Shown: one piece after another, positions 6,776-15,169 of the stretch | Layout: every line of letters starts with the position of its first letter | Numbering within the stretch: position 1 is the stretch's first letter | NCBI RefSeq assembly: GCF_030410395.1 | Contig: NZ_JAUHHF010000005.1 | Location: forward strand, 124,001-188,000 | Source of the DNA: Zwartia panacis | GTDB taxonomy: Bacteria; Pseudomonadota; Gammaproteobacteria; Burkholderiales; Burkholderiaceae_B | Reading direction: 5' to 3' | Length of the DNA stretch: 64,000 nt | Program-made: the position numbers and the translations under genes | The notes under the pieces: model-generated | What the model was told of the DNA's origin: nothing | The model's input: the letters and a program-made list of their open reading frames with translations, nothing else | Databases searched by the model: none

Positions 6776-9700
6776 TAGACATCCTCTCTCTCTTCAACCA
6801 CTTCAACCTCAAAGGGATCAACCTCTTTGTACTCAACCCAAACAGTGCTATCAACGGTTTCAGATCCAATAGGTTCGATTCCTAATTTTTCTAAGGTTTG
6901 CAGAAGGTCTGAAATCACTTCTTCGCGTCGACGCACGAAACTGGAAGCAAAGCACCTCCAAAAAGTCCAGCCGGCACGTTCTAACACTCGTTGACGCGCC
7001 ATATCGTCGCTCCATTGACCCGGACCGTGGAATCGATCGCCATCGCATTCAATGGCTAGACGCCGCCCTTCGTTACCTTCTACAACAAAGTCTATGAAAT
7101 AACCTCCACTTGGGACCTGTGGAGTAACCCGATATCCGCGTTTTACTAGTTCATCAAAAACCTCTAACTCGAAGCCTGACTCACATTTTTCTCTAAGGCT
7201 TTCCACCTTTTTAACGTCTTGTCGGAATGGCTGCTTGAAATGCTGAATAACACGACTTGTAAGAGAGTCATCCTTTGATTCGTTTTCAGTAACAGAGCGG
7301 AACAAATACATTCGATCACGAGCACGCGAGAGGGCCACGTTAAAACGTTGGTGCATATCAGCTCTGTTCGCAGCTCCCCGATCACCCGGACCAATCACCA
7401 TCGATACCATCATTACATCTCGCTCCCGTCCCTGAAATACAGGAGGTGGCCCGACACTGATCTTTCGGGCAACAATTTCCGAGGGTGAAATTTCTTCGGA
7501 AATTAGCTTATGGATATGGCTTGCCTGTTCGGTGCCCATTAGCGTGACGACACCGATTGTTCGACCATCAAATTGGGGATCTGAAATTAGTTTTGAAATC
7601 TCTTCGACGATGGCTTTAGCTTCTGCTTTATTGATGTCGTTTCGTCGATTACCACCTTTTACGAACACATCGACCAAAGGAGGGTCAAGACGTTCGTTCG
7701 CTTTGGGAACTCGAAGCGGACGAATATCCCCCTCGTAGAACTCACGATTTGAAAACTCGATGATGGCTGGAACACTTCGGAAATGTTCTTTAAGCATCAC
7801 CGAATTTCCGGCGAACACTACGCGTGCTAAATCATAAATTGACTTGTCAGGAGTCATTTCAGAACCGTGCGGTTGCTCCCCTAAGAAGCGGCTAACCAGC
7901 TCTTTAACTCTTTCTTCTGCTGCCCCAACTGCTGACGGGGAAACCTGTTTATGGTCTCCAACGATAAGCAATTTCTTTCCTCTCAGCAAAGCTGGTAATG
8001 CCATAATATCGGACTGCGAAGCTTCGTCAACTATTACGAGATCAAATAAACCAACCTCTGCTGGAATTGTTTCAGAAACACGCCATTGCGGAAGCACCCA
8101 GCACGGGACGGCCTTGTAAGCACGGACCATTGCTTCCCGAGCATTCTTTCTATGACGGACGGCACGAACACCTGTACCAGAACCCATCGCCTGTACGGCA
8201 TTTAAGTAGGCTTGCAATGCTTGTCGAACGCTGTCTGGCGAGTTGTTAAAGACACCAAGCCAAGTTTTTTCCGCAACAAGCTCTTGGTATGTTTTCGCTA
8301 GAGTGGCAGTTAGTTGTCTTCGCTCTTCAATCAAATCACGAATTTTGTGATGGCTGTCGAGTCGATCTAAGAACCCCACGGCTAAACGCCAATCCCACGC
8401 TTCACGCCAAGTAAATGGCACAACACTGTCGATCTCGCTATCAACTACCAGTGCTCTAGTTCGGCTCGCCCACTTGGGGGCACCAGAGTGTTCAATTTTG
8501 TTGGCCACTTCTACGATGGTGGAAATATGAATCCAAAGGCTTTGTAGTTTTTCTAGCTCTGCCAATTTGGCTAGCCAAGTTGCTTGCAAGGTATCTTCGT
8601 TCGAATTCAGCTGACCTATTTGGTACGTCAAGAAATCCCGAAGCTCGCTTACGATGTTGCCGGAATGCCCGTCTAGTTTTTTCAGAATCTCCTCTAGTCG
8701 ACGCATTGCATATCCGAGGCGCCCCTTATCAAGATGAGACTGCAAGCTCTCGCTTATATTTTTGATGGCGCTTACATCGTTCGCTTTCAGTTGCGTAGAA
8801 ACGTTCTTACCAAACACCTCACCGACTTTATTTGCCAGATGAGCATCAAATTCGAACTGAAGCTGATCTGCGTCTTTAATCGCTGTGATTGAAGTCACTA
8901 AGCCTCTAAAGGCTTGTTCTGGTGCTTCATTAATGGCCTCAAAGTCAAACTCTCCATACAATGATGTCCATCGAGCCAAAGCCTTTCTTGCTTTTAATCT
9001 CCATTCGACTAACTCCCGTACGTTCAGCCAATCTTCAACCGCTTTGGGTTTGATTCCAGCGACTGTAACCAAACTCACGAGTCCTCGCGGAACGGCACTA
9101 CCTATTGGCAATTTAAATGCGCTCTTACCAGCAACTAAGCGCTTGAGCGCCTCATTGAATTCCTCATTGAGTTCGGAGTTCTCTGGTAGCTGAACAGCTT
9201 TTGAAACTAGTGCTGCTCTTTCTGTTTCCAACTCAAGTAATAAATCGCAAACCAGCCTCAGCGTAACGATCAACGGATCGGTAGTTTCCTTATTTGCCAT
9301 CCGGCCTCTGAAGGAGGTGATCCAAGGTAAGTTAACTGCAGACAATCGATCCGCAACTTGTTGCCGGTTTTCTAAAAACTCTGAAAGCTGATTTGCCTTG
9401 GTAAATGTCTCTGATGTTGCATCAATCAGAGGGAGTACGGAACCCTTCTCGACAGCAGCCTCAATCTTTTTCGCTCTAACAAGGTCTCGGTGCAGCGCCA
9501 GCAGATCAACCCACGCAGGAAAATCATTTGCTTTGGGTATGCTGCAGCCTACGTAGCTAAGATTGCTACCCACCGCCTTTCGGGACTGTCTTAACGCTGC
9601 GACCTCTTCGTCAGTAGCTGATATTTCTGAATTTTCAGGAAGCTCATCATCAAACCATTGATGAGAGTCAGCTTGTTCAAGAACCTCTCTCGCCATCTCT

Positions 9701-11247
9701 TCGGGGCTAACGGACTTTCCTCTAAATTCATACGTTCGCATTTGACGTTGCGCGTAATCCTCAACGGTCTTATCTACGTTTGAAATCTTTGCGTGCAGTT
9801 GATCTATTAACGACTCCCCAGCAATGATAGCTTTTTCAGATTGAGTAGGATTTAATTGCGACACCCGAGCAGCAATTGTTTGAATTGAGTGTTCAAACTG
9901 CTTTTTACCGTCTCGCTCGTCAGAGAGAAGTGATACACAAAGCGGGCGAATTCTTTCTGGAAGTTTTTCCTGAACAACTGCCAATGCAGATTCACCTTTT
10001 GCAGTAACCAACACTCGTTTGCCTTGAGCGAGGTAATGGCAAATGACGTTTGCAATCGTGTGTGTCTTACCCGTTCCTGGAGGTCCTTGAACGACTACAC
10101 CGTCGTTACTCTCTAGCTTACGGATTATTGAGACTTGCTCTTCGTTATAGGGCATCGGAAAAAAAAGTTCACGCGCTCCGCTTGGATTGTTGCTGGTAGA
10201 TAATCCCCGAAAAGGTATTTCTGGTTGTCTGCGTACAGTATCGTCACCCGAGGTTACAAAGCTTTGAATAACCCCCGGAAGTGTTTCGATAGTTTCAAGT
10301 TTTTGCCTAAGACGTCTGACATCTTCAAGTAGGATATCTCCTGATCGTTTTCGTCCAAAAATCACCCACCCGTTTGTTACAAGCATCTTATTGGAGGGGG
10401 TAGGTAGTGAAGCCCATCCTTCAGAGGTCACATAACTACCAGTCGGGTCAAGGTGACCGACCGCGGCGCGTAAGGTCGGCTCAAACGTACTTTCCTCGAA
10501 CGGAGTAATCCGATTTGTCCCCGTTGCTTGAACGTTCTTCCAAAATGTTTCAAGCTGACTGATGCCGGAAATTTCCAGTTCGGCATAACAGTCAATTTCC
10601 AATTTGGCTTCAACATCCCTAGGACGGATTTCCAAATCAAGCGTAATTTCATTAAGCGTTACGTTGCACGTCTGTAAAAGCAACGGGTGTTTGATTGGGG
10701 TCGGATAGCCCTCTTTTTTCCAAACTGCATAGCCGATGCCCCAAACCAGCTCCAAAGGAGTCTCTGCACCTTCTGAAGAAATTGCCTGTTGAAGCGCAAA
10801 CAACTTGTTATAGAAGGAAATAGATTTACGGCGAGGACGCTCCGTTTGCGACCAAGGCTTCCAAAGGAACTCCACATACCAATCAAACTGGGCTTTTACC
10901 TCTTGGTTGTTACTCAATAGCTCGCGACGTGTTTCACCGCTTCCTTGGGTTATCGTGATCTCTTGTTTAATCTCTGGGGGCTTTTCCGGAGATTTTGATA
11001 TCGTCACCCAAGGCTTAAGCAGATCATCTAATTCGGGCGGCGCAACTTCTTGTAATCGAGGCATTTTCAGCCAAACGTCATCTCCACCTAGCTGAAGATT
11101 AAATTGCAGTTCAGGCAGATTGAGCAGGTCGTGACGGTGAGCAACAAAATAATCATCCGGCAAGCTAAAAGTCGGCTTTCGCTTTAGTTTTTCTATTTGT
11201 TCGATGTAGTTCAGCAGGCTAATAACCTTGGCAGCAGACTCAATCAC
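6775..11247 (-). CDS. giant SF1 (Upf1-like) helicase fused to a Vsr/MTES_1575-type nuclease
   Basis: The protein has 1490 residues and a GTG start. Residues 1-350 are an unrecognised N-terminal region. A Q-motif-like YNEEQ (367) is followed by Walker A GPPGTGKT (388-395). A long helical insertion follows, then motif II VIVDEASQSD with VGDHKQVSP (motif III), GRERDVMMVSMV, and the motif VI box FNVALSRARDR. The last ~100 residues carry a PD-(D/E)xK nuclease of the Vsr/DUF559/MTES_1575 type: FELEVFDELVKRGY, a catalytic FIDFVV ... AIECDGDRFH, then WTFWRCF. Helicase-Vsr fusions are a known class of phage-defence proteins, for example Hhe with a DUF4011 domain; the DUF4011 signature was not found here. 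The gene is followed by a coupled partner gene and lies next to serine recombinases, a typical defence cargo position. The role is inferred from architecture. Confidence 0.8.
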   Translation of the reverse strand: MIESAAKVISLLNYIEQIEKLKRKPTFSLPDDYFVAHRHDLLNLPELQFNLQLGGDDVWLKMPRLQEVAPPELDDLLKPWVTISKSPEKPPEIKQEITITQGSGETRRELLSNNQEVKAQFDWYVEFLWKPWSQTERPRRKSISFYNKLFALQQAISSEGAETPLELVWGIGYAVWKKEGYPTPIKHPLLLQTCNVTLNEITLDLEIRPRDVEAKLEIDCYAELEISGISQLETFWKNVQATGTNRITPFEESTFEPTLRAAVGHLDPTGSYVTSEGWASLPTPSNKMLVTNGWVIFGRKRSGDILLEDVRRLRQKLETIETLPGVIQSFVTSGDDTVRRQPEIPFRGLSTSNNPSGARELFFPMPYNEEQVSIIRKLESNDGVVVQGPPGTGKTHTIANVICHYLAQGKRVLVTAKGESALAVVQEKLPERIRPLCVSLLSDERDGKKQFEHSIQTIAARVSQLNPTQSEKAIIAGESLIDQLHAKISNVDKTVEDYAQRQMRTYEFRGKSVSPEEMAREVLEQADSHQWFDDELPENSEISATDEEVAALRQSRKAVGSNLSYVGCSIPKANDFPAWVDLLALHRDLVRAKKIEAAVEKGSVLPLIDATSETFTKANQLSEFLENRQQVADRLSAVNLPWITSFRGRMANKETTDPLIVTLRLVCDLLLELETERAALVSKAVQLPENSELNEEFNEALKRLVAGKSAFKLPIGSAVPRGLVSLVTVAGIKPKAVEDWLNVRELVEWRLKARKALARWTSLYGEFDFEAINEAPEQAFRGLVTSITAIKDADQLQFEFDAHLANKVGEVFGKNVSTQLKANDVSAIKNISESLQSHLDKGRLGYAMRRLEEILKKLDGHSGNIVSELRDFLTYQIGQLNSNEDTLQATWLAKLAELEKLQSLWIHISTIVEVANKIEHSGAPKWASRTRALVVDSEIDSVVPFTWREAWDWRLAVGFLDRLDSHHKIRDLIEERRQLTATLAKTYQELVAEKTWLGVFNNSPDSVRQALQAYLNAVQAMGSGTGVRAVRHRKNAREAMVRAYKAVPCWVLPQWRVSETIPAEVGLFDLVIVDEASQSDIMALPALLRGKKLLIVGDHKQVSPSAVGAAEERVKELVSRFLGEQPHGSEMTPDKSIYDLARVVFAGNSVMLKEHFRSVPAIIEFSNREFYEGDIRPLRVPKANERLDPPLVDVFVKGGNRRNDINKAEAKAIVEEISKLISDPQFDGRTIGVVTLMGTEQASHIHKLISEEISPSEIVARKISVGPPPVFQGRERDVMMVSMVIGPGDRGAANRADMHQRFNVALSRARDRMYLFRSVTENESKDDSLTSRVIQHFKQPFRQDVKKVESLREKCESGFELEVFDELVKRGYRVTPQVPSGGYFIDFVVEGNEGRRLAIECDGDRFHGPGQWSDDMARQRVLERAGWTFWRCFASSFVRRREEVISDLLQTLEKLGIEPIGSETVDSTVWVEYKEVDPFEVEVVEEREDV

Positions 11248-11360
11248 GACAGCTCACTTTGTTGATTTCGATTTACTTGCTCATATGAATAGTAAATCAC
11301 GTTACAGCGAGCCGAACAAACGTAAAGGTCGCCTCGAAGCGATTCTTACGAAATCAGACT

Positions 11361-11427
11361 TAACTCATTGATTTCATTTACTTTAATTCATAAGAAAAAT
11401 ATAATATCCATATAAATCAATGAGTTA
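11361..11427 (+). promoter_or_regulatory. promoter flanked by perfect 14-bp inverted repeats, upstream of the recombinases
   Basis: TAACTCATTGATTT at 11361-11374 and its exact complement AAATCAATGAGTTA at 11414-11427 enclose 39 bases. Inside lies a sigma-70-type promoter facing the recombinase: TTTACT (11377-11382), a 17-base spacer, TATAAT (11400-11405). The repeats may be operators for a dimeric regulator or a recombinase binding site. They sit in the divergent region between the helicase-nuclease and the recombinase genes. Confidence 0.6.
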
Positions 11428-11437
11428 GAGGTTTTTT

Positions 11438-12091
11438 ATGGCAGCTTATGGTTATGTTCGAGTAAGTACTCTTCAGCAGGCGAACGAAGGCGAGAGTTTG
11501 GAAACACAGCTTCGTCAGATCAAATCGTATTCAGAGCTTAAGGGATACAGCCTTTCTCAAGAGAATCTCATCACCGAAAGAGGGGTGAGTGGTAGCCTTG
11601 AATTTGAAAAGCGACCCGAGGGCGCCAAGCTATTCGACAGCCTTCAGACAGGCGATATTCTTATTTTTTCTAAACTTGATCGAGCTTTCCGCAATACAAG
11701 AAATGCATTGAACACCCTTCACGAATTAAAAGAACGAGGTGTATCTGTCCACTTCATCGACCTTGGGGGCGATGTAACTAACGACGGCATTGGTTCAGTG
11801 ATCTTTACGATTCTTTCGGCGTTTGCAACTTTTGAGCGTGAGCGTATAGCAACCCGAATTCGTGAAGTGAAACAAGTTCAGAAATCAGAAGGGAAGTTTC
11901 TTGGAGGCTTTACTCGTTTTGGTTACTCTGTAGATGATGAGAAACTAGTACCAAATCCAGAGCAACAGGCAATTATTAAAGAAATGCGGGTTATGAGGCG
12001 ACGAGGGATGAGCTTACGCCGAATTGCAAAATGGCTTGATAGGTCGTACGGCGTTGAAATGTCACATTCAACTGTTTCAACTTTTGTATAA
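11438..12091 (+). CDS. small serine recombinase (resolvase/invertase family)
   Basis: The protein has 217 residues. The catalytic serine is in GYVRVST (5-11), with conserved LDRAFRN (the SKLDR box), ILSAFATFERE and the E-helix ERIATRIREVK. A short C-terminal helix-turn-helix ends near MSLRRIAKWLDRSYG. The size is usual for resolvases and invertases. The GTT-rich leader lacks a strong Shine-Dalgarno, but the start codon precedes the universal N-terminal strand. It is followed after 39 bases by a large serine recombinase. It could resolve or invert DNA within the island or help excision. Confidence 0.85.
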   Translation: MAAYGYVRVSTLQQANEGESLETQLRQIKSYSELKGYSLSQENLITERGVSGSLEFEKRPEGAKLFDSLQTGDILIFSKLDRAFRNTRNALNTLHELKERGVSVHFIDLGGDVTNDGIGSVIFTILSAFATFERERIATRIREVKQVQKSEGKFLGGFTRFGYSVDDEKLVPNPEQQAIIKEMRVMRRRGMSLRRIAKWLDRSYGVEMSHSTVSTFV

Positions 12092-12095
12092 AAAG

Positions 12096-12109
12096 GTTCC
12101 AAATGGAAC
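12096..12109. other. short palindrome between the two recombinase genes
   Basis: GTTCCA-AA-TGGAAC lies in the 39-base gap between the two serine recombinase genes. It is too short to call a terminator and has no T run. Confidence 0.3.
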
Positions 12110-12130
12110 TGAGGCACAGGATAAAAAACC

Positions 12131-13864
12131 GTGGGTGTTTTAATAACTAAGCCAAGCAACCCTGATAAAACCCTTCATATCTACACAAGGGTTTCAACAG
12201 TTGCTCAAGCTGACCAAGGAACCTCACTTACTACTCAACACCAGTTAGGTGTGAAAAGAGCAAAGGCTCTTAAGTTTGAACCAAAGCATTGGAATGAGGG
12301 TGGTAAAAGCTCGCACCACGAGGATATGGCTGATCGTCCTAAGTTGTTAGCCCTATTCGAAGCGGTTAAGCGTGGAGAGGTTAAGCACCTTTGGGTTTAC
12401 GACCAGTCTAGGCTTTCAAGAAATGACCAAGTAGCTTCGATCTTCCGTTACGAGTGTAATAAGCAGGGCGTAACACTCTATACAAAGGATGGTCAGTTCG
12501 ACTTATCTAATCCCCAAGATAAATTTTTAAAACTGATATTGGATGGTATCGGAGAGTTTGAAAACTCAGTTAGATCTGAAAAAACACGGCTAGGTAAGGT
12601 TAATAGAGCTCGTCAAGGTTTTTGGTATGGAGGACCGCCCCCATTCGGGTACCAAATTATTGAAAAGAAGCTCGCACTAAACAAAGCTGAATCGGTGTGG
12701 GTAAAAAAGATATTCACGTTAACGCAAAAGGGAGAAACTACATTAGGAATTAAAAAATTACTTGATTCGAACGGGGTACTTCCGAGACGCAAGAAGGGAA
12801 CGTGGTCTATAGGATCAGTACAGTCTCTCATCAAAAACACTCACTACAAAGGCGAGTACCACTATCACGATAAGAAGAGTGATGAAAAGATTGTTCTCAG
12901 TTGCCCAGCGATAGTTGACGTGACAACTTGGAAAGCAGTTCAGCAACTTAAAACTAGGGACACGAGTCGAGTGTCGCAACAAAATAGAACGAAGCAGTTT
13001 TACTTGTTGAGGGACATAATGGTTTGCGGGCATTGTGGAAGACATATGTCTGCCAGACGAAAGGTAAGTAAAAACGAACAGCTTTACTATTGCCCAAACA
13101 AAGAAAGAGATTGGGTAAATAACGGGGGCTCAGCCACTCCGTGGAAACGGGGTGAGGGATGTGGAATGACACGTTCACTAAACATACCTGAAACTGATCA
13201 GCTCGTCTGGGATGCGGTCATTGAGGCACACAGAAATTCGAGTCTGCTCAAGGAAGAAGTGAAGTGGAAGATACTTGAGGAGAGTGGGGCTCCTCTATCT
13301 AAAAACGAAACTGACTTGAAAGCGTTAGAGCGTCAGCTTAAACAAATTCAAAAGAGCTTACATTCGGCTAAAGAATCTCAGGCCAGTTTGTTAGTGGGTA
13401 AGTCATCGGGGGCGATCAAGGCTGATATCTACGCGATGGCTCTTCAACAGTCCAATGATGAAATCCATAATCTTGAAGTAAAGCTAGCTAACATTCAGCT
13501 ACAGCTTCGGGGCGAGAACGAGTCAAAAAAATGGGTGAGTTGGCTCAAAATATTTGGTAAGAGTTTGGATGAAAAAAAGCTGCTTCCAGATGAGCAAAAA
13601 AAGCTGTATTTAATGGGTCTTTTGGAGCAAATAAAGGTTAGATATGACCTTAAGAAGAACGAACACGAACTCACTTTGCAGTTTCGGTTGCCAATTATCG
13701 GAGATGGTCTAATTTGGACCAATCCTGACAACATTAAAGATGGTTATAAGATCAAACGAGGTAAAAAAGCTACTAAAGTGACTGTCAAAAAAAAAGATGC
13801 TCGATGGTCAAATTTAAAGACCAAAATGACCCCCGAACGGAACCAGTCCGTTACGGTGGAGTGA
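12131..13864 (+). CDS. large serine recombinase, probable integrase of the island
   Basis: The protein has 577 residues and a GTG start. The N-terminal catalytic domain has IYTRVST (serine near 22), YDQSRLSRN and a long E-helix (IGEFENSVRSEKTRLG). A recombinase domain follows (GPPPFGYQI ... GTWSIGSVQSLIKNTHYKG). A zinc-ribbon domain is seen as MVCGHCGRHM with YYCPNK and a later GCGM. The coiled-coil segment (about 390-450) is the usual subunit-contact motif of phage-type integrases. The last 60 residues are very basic. Large serine recombinases integrate unidirectionally at att sites, usually beside their own gene, so the right junction should lie within the next ~100 bases. Confidence 0.85.
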   Translation: MGVLITKPSNPDKTLHIYTRVSTVAQADQGTSLTTQHQLGVKRAKALKFEPKHWNEGGKSSHHEDMADRPKLLALFEAVKRGEVKHLWVYDQSRLSRNDQVASIFRYECNKQGVTLYTKDGQFDLSNPQDKFLKLILDGIGEFENSVRSEKTRLGKVNRARQGFWYGGPPPFGYQIIEKKLALNKAESVWVKKIFTLTQKGETTLGIKKLLDSNGVLPRRKKGTWSIGSVQSLIKNTHYKGEYHYHDKKSDEKIVLSCPAIVDVTTWKAVQQLKTRDTSRVSQQNRTKQFYLLRDIMVCGHCGRHMSARRKVSKNEQLYYCPNKERDWVNNGGSATPWKRGEGCGMTRSLNIPETDQLVWDAVIEAHRNSSLLKEEVKWKILEESGAPLSKNETDLKALERQLKQIQKSLHSAKESQASLLVGKSSGAIKADIYAMALQQSNDEIHNLEVKLANIQLQLRGENESKKWVSWLKIFGKSLDEKKLLPDEQKKLYLMGLLEQIKVRYDLKKNEHELTLQFRLPIIGDGLIWTNPDNIKDGYKIKRGKKATKVTVKKKDARWSNLKTKMTPERNQSVTVE

Positions 13865-13884
13865 ACGAAGAAAGTTATTGAAAG

Positions 13885-13949
13885 AATTATTTTTAATAAT
13901 TCCATAGTATGTGGATGAGATTGATCTAAACACCACATACTTATGGAAT
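13885..13949. other. inverted repeats at the island/chromosome junction
   Basis: An AT-only palindrome AATTATT-TTT-AATAATT (13885-13901) is followed by a larger imperfect palindrome. The arms of the second are 13899-13914 (attccatagtatgtgg) and 13933-13949, complementary except for one extra T, with an 18-base spacer. The right arm runs into the ATG of the first hydrolase. The position directly downstream of a large serine recombinase makes it a candidate attachment site; it could also be an operator of the hydrolase gene. Confidence 0.4.
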
Positions 13950-13953
13950 GATG

Positions 13954-15108
13954 ATGAAAATAAAAACCCTCAGTGGAGCCTTGCTTTCTCTAGTACTTCT
14001 TGCCTCTTCGGTGGGAAACAGCGTGGCCTGTACAGTTTTGGCAATCAGAGACGCCAATGGGAACGTTTACCAAGCTCGCAGTAATGAGTTTGTCGGACAG
14101 CAGCCTGATGCACTCACTTACTACCCGCCTGGCACCAGAATCGAATCTGTTACACCGGATGGCAAACAAGGCAAAACATTTAATACAAAGTATGCAATTT
14201 TTGGTGCGACCCTTAAGGGGATGACGCCCAATGCAAAGCAAGAAACAATTCATGAGGCCGTTAATGATCAGGGCATGTCTCTGACGACTAACGCATTTAT
14301 GGGCAATACAAGTCCCAATATTACTCAGCCACCTGAAAAAGTATTGTCAGTGATGGATTTTGGAACATGGGCGCTAGGAAGTTTTCAAAATGTTGAAGAG
14401 GTTAAGAAAGCTTTAAAAAATAAAGAGGTCGATCTTTGGTTACCTAAAATCGCCTCGATGGGAGATTTTATTGCGCCTCTTCATTTTGCACTGTATGACA
14501 AAAAGGGCGGCAGTATTGTGATCGAATTTGATAATGGAATACACATCTACGATAACCCTTCTTATGTGATGACGAATGACCCGCCGCTGCCATGGCATCT
14601 TCAAAATTTAAATGACTATGCTGATCTGACTAACATTGATAAAAACAAGCAACAATTCAATGGTTTTGAGGCAAAAGCCGGATCTGGTGGTATTGCATTG
14701 AGGGGATTGCCTTCTAACCAGCTGTCATCAGGAAGGTTTGTGAAAGCAGCGTTCTATTCAAACTTCGCTCGCAAAGCTAAAACGCCCGAGCAAGCGATAT
14801 TTACGCTCGGTCATGTGATGAATAACTTTGACAGACCACTGGATATCTCGGTGGATGAGCCAGTCAAGGGAACGTTCTCTACAGTTTTTTCAATGACTGC
14901 TGGCGTTGGATCTGAGTCAACTTTCTTCACGGTTTTGAATGACTTGTCACAGAACCATTTTTATATCCGTACGATCAACAGTTTGAATTTTTCCAAATTT
15001 GATATCAAAAAAATGAGTGGCCTGAAAGAAATTACTGTCGTCAAGTTTCAGACAATTAATGATTACAAGAGTCTGGATGCGACGGGCTTATTTTTGAAAA
15101 AATCATAG
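13954..15108 (+). CDS. exported choloylglycine hydrolase / penicillin V acylase family protein, paralog 1
   Basis: This is a Cys-Ntn amidase of the CBAH/PVA family, which cleaves amides such as bile-salt conjugates, penicillin V or acyl-homoserine lactones; the actual substrate is unknown. A signal peptide ends in SVA just before CTVLAIRD, so signal peptidase exposes the nucleophile Cys directly. Other expected active-site positions are ARSNEF, NDQGMSLTTNAF, VMTNDPPLPWH and SGRFVKAAFYSNF. Gram-negative members are periplasmic. Three ATG codons begin the frame (13948, 13951, 13954); the third has the best-placed GGA, and the longest form starts at 13948. It is close to paralog 3 and more distant from paralog 2. 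It is the first gene after the mobile island. Confidence 0.85.
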   Translation: MKIKTLSGALLSLVLLASSVGNSVACTVLAIRDANGNVYQARSNEFVGQQPDALTYYPPGTRIESVTPDGKQGKTFNTKYAIFGATLKGMTPNAKQETIHEAVNDQGMSLTTNAFMGNTSPNITQPPEKVLSVMDFGTWALGSFQNVEEVKKALKNKEVDLWLPKIASMGDFIAPLHFALYDKKGGSIVIEFDNGIHIYDNPSYVMTNDPPLPWHLQNLNDYADLTNIDKNKQQFNGFEAKAGSGGIALRGLPSNQLSSGRFVKAAFYSNFARKAKTPEQAIFTLGHVMNNFDRPLDISVDEPVKGTFSTVFSMTAGVGSESTFFTVLNDLSQNHFYIRTINSLNFSKFDIKKMSGLKEITVVKFQTINDYKSLDATGLFLKKS

Positions 15109-15149
15109 CTATTAGATGTCTTGCGAAGCATTCGACTATTAATGGATGG

Positions 15150-15167
15150 TGGAGTAATCTTGCTCCA
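15150..15167 (+). promoter_or_regulatory. small hairpin covering the Shine-Dalgarno of the kinase gene
   Basis: TGGAG (15150-15154) contains the only Shine-Dalgarno-like bases before the kinase ATG at 15170 and can pair with CTCCA (15163-15167). The free spacing of 15 bases is long, so folding may affect initiation. Low evidence. Confidence 0.3.
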
Positions 15168-15169
15168 TC

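Noticed and set aside
7532-9193. Plus-strand frames within the helicase gene
   Set aside because: Shadow frames of the long helicase coding sequence with no domain content.
6775-11247. Calling the helicase-nuclease a Hhe (DUF4011-helicase-Vsr) system
   Set aside because: The DUF4011 signature was not found in the N-terminal region, and a coupled partner gene is present, so the name is not supported.
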